Origin: Candidatus Magasanikiibacteriota bacterium
GTDB lineage: Bacteria > Patescibacteriota > Patescibacteriia > Magasanikbacterales > UBA922
Assembly (NCBI GenBank): GCA_003230965.1
Contig: QIHL01000050.1
Span: 1 to 5,424, forward strand
DNA: 5,424 nt
Direction: 5' to 3'
Shown here: in pieces, positions 4,983 to 5,424 of the stretch
How positions within the stretch are numbered: position 1 is the first letter of the stretch
Layout of the letters: each line of letters opens with the position of its first letter
Made by a program: the position numbers and the translations under genes
Notes under the pieces: model-generated
Seen by the model: the letters and a program-made list of their open reading frames with translations, nothing else
The model's database searches: none
What the model was told of the DNA's origin: nothing

Positions 4983-5303
4983 TTTTTGTGCCAAAGATGC
5001 AAGGGAATAAGCACCAACAATAATAAGTACACCAATCAACGAAGAAATAATAGTCTTACGTGCACTTATAACTTTTTCTTCTTCGCCACCAGCAGTCATC
5101 CAAGTAAAACCTGCATATACCATCAAAATAAGAAAAATAATTCCAGTTATAAGCAAGATACCTTTCACCAAAAGACCAATGACAATAAATATATTATATG
5201 CATTTTTAACGCCAGTTGGCTGAGCCGCTGTACTCAAATTAGGCAACGCTTGCAGTATAGTTGATGCTGCATGTACTATTTGAATATGGAAAAAAGAAAA
5301 CAT
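4968..5303 (-). CDS. Pilin-like two-helix protein with very short leader (array member 1)
   Basis: First complete pilin of the array, 111 residues. Helix 1 (about 37-68), loop MTAGGEEEKVISARK (69-83) and helix 2 (about 84-107) match the paralogs; IFLILMVYAG is identical to the stretch in the neighbour at 4544-4927. The leader from ATG 5303 is unusually short (12 residues, MFSFFHIQIVHA, then A) with no lysine or arginine, though VHA-A would suit signal peptidase I. No ATG, GTG or TTG lies between this ATG and an in-frame stop at 5316-5318; an ATA at 5310-5312 would lengthen the hydrophobic part by only three residues. The true start may therefore be non-standard, or the signal may have been shortened. 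It starts 8 nt after the stop of the partial gene at the right edge, so it is probably in the same operon. Confidence 0.83.
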   Translation of the reverse strand: MFSFFHIQIVHAASTILQALPNLSTAAQPTGVKNAYNIFIVIGLLVKGILLITGIIFLILMVYAGFTWMTAGGEEEKVISARKTIISSLIGVLIIVGAYSLASLAQKLISG

Positions 5304-5311
5304 AAATACTA

Positions 5312-5424
5312 TTACTTAGATTTACAGCAAACAACAGCAGTAGATTCTGTTCTGCATTCTCCAGTAATATAATATTTTGTTATGGCAAGTTTTCCCTTTC
5401 CTTGTCCTTTTTTGTACTTAATTT
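5312..5424 (-). CDS. C-terminal end of an unknown gene with cysteine-rich tail (partial)
   Basis: A minus-strand frame is open from the right edge (first whole codon ends at 5422) to TAA at 5312-5314, giving 36 residues. They read as a basic Gly/Lys stretch (KKGQGKGKLA) then TGECRTESTTAVCCKSK, with three cysteines in the last 15 residues. The other two minus-strand frames hit stops. The 8-nt gap to the next pilin gene and the common strand suggest it heads, or belongs to, the same operon. The family cannot be recognised from this piece; the cysteines suggest an exported protein with disulfides or a metal site. A chance open frame is possible at this length. Confidence 0.55.
   Translation of the reverse strand, partial: IKYKKGQGKGKLAITKYYITGECRTESTAVVCCKSK

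Noticed and set aside
3253..5264. Plus-strand frames opposite the pilins, two of which resemble each other (AFSTC.SSPRAVIQ)
   Set aside because: The resemblance is the mirror of the conserved pilin loop on the other strand, not an independent gene family.
1..5424. CRISPR array, insertion sequence or replication origin
   Set aside because: No regularly spaced repeats, transposase or DnaA-box cluster were seen on either strand.
1..5424. UGA recoded as glycine (Gracilibacteria/SR1-type code)
   Set aside because: TGA ends the recombinase and the glycosyltransferase at the expected family lengths, and no gene has an in-frame TGA.

Overview
The window looks like a piece of a small, AT-rich bacterial genome, most likely Candidate Phyla Radiation (Patescibacteria). 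This is inferred from gene content rather than any marker gene: tightly packed genes, few Shine-Dalgarno sites, a run of small two-helix VirB2/TrbC-like pilins with the 'YAGF.WMTARGEE..VEKA.KII' signature common in that group, a slipin and an MGDG-synthase-type glycosyltransferase. Standard code 11 fits: TGA is used as a stop and no reading frame contains an in-frame TGA.

Plus strand, 1-1973. The window opens inside a XerC/XerD-type tyrosine recombinase whose 5' end is cut off by the window edge (visible 2-862). Its stop codon overlaps the -35 box of a promoter for tRNA-Arg(TCT) (897-968). A slipin/stomatin-like SPFH membrane protein (1011-1739) follows, then tRNA-His(GTG) (1819-1894) with its own consensus-like promoter and a perfect 12-bp rho-independent terminator (1908-1943).

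Plus strand, 1974-3107. A GT28/MGDG-synthase-like glycosyltransferase, probably a membrane glycolipid enzyme, starts just beyond a 16-nt direct repeat and has no visible Shine-Dalgarno site.

Minus strand, 3120-5424. Five paralogous pilin-like genes lie head to tail, with gaps of 3, 4, 4 and 40 nt in an operon-like array that converges on the glycosyltransferase with a 12-nt gap. They are transcribed from high to low coordinates. Each has a signal peptide and two membrane helices around a short charged loop, the topology of VirB2/TrbC pilins. They diverge progressively along the array, and the last has a C-terminal tail with two cysteines. Upstream, at the right edge, the last 36 residues of another minus-strand gene are visible; it also ends in a cysteine-rich tail. 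A strong extended -10 promoter lies in the 40-nt gap, so the last four pilins can be transcribed separately from the first. The array is the most notable part of the window: it may encode a heteromeric cell-surface filament or conduit, but no ATPase or other secretion component is visible to confirm that.
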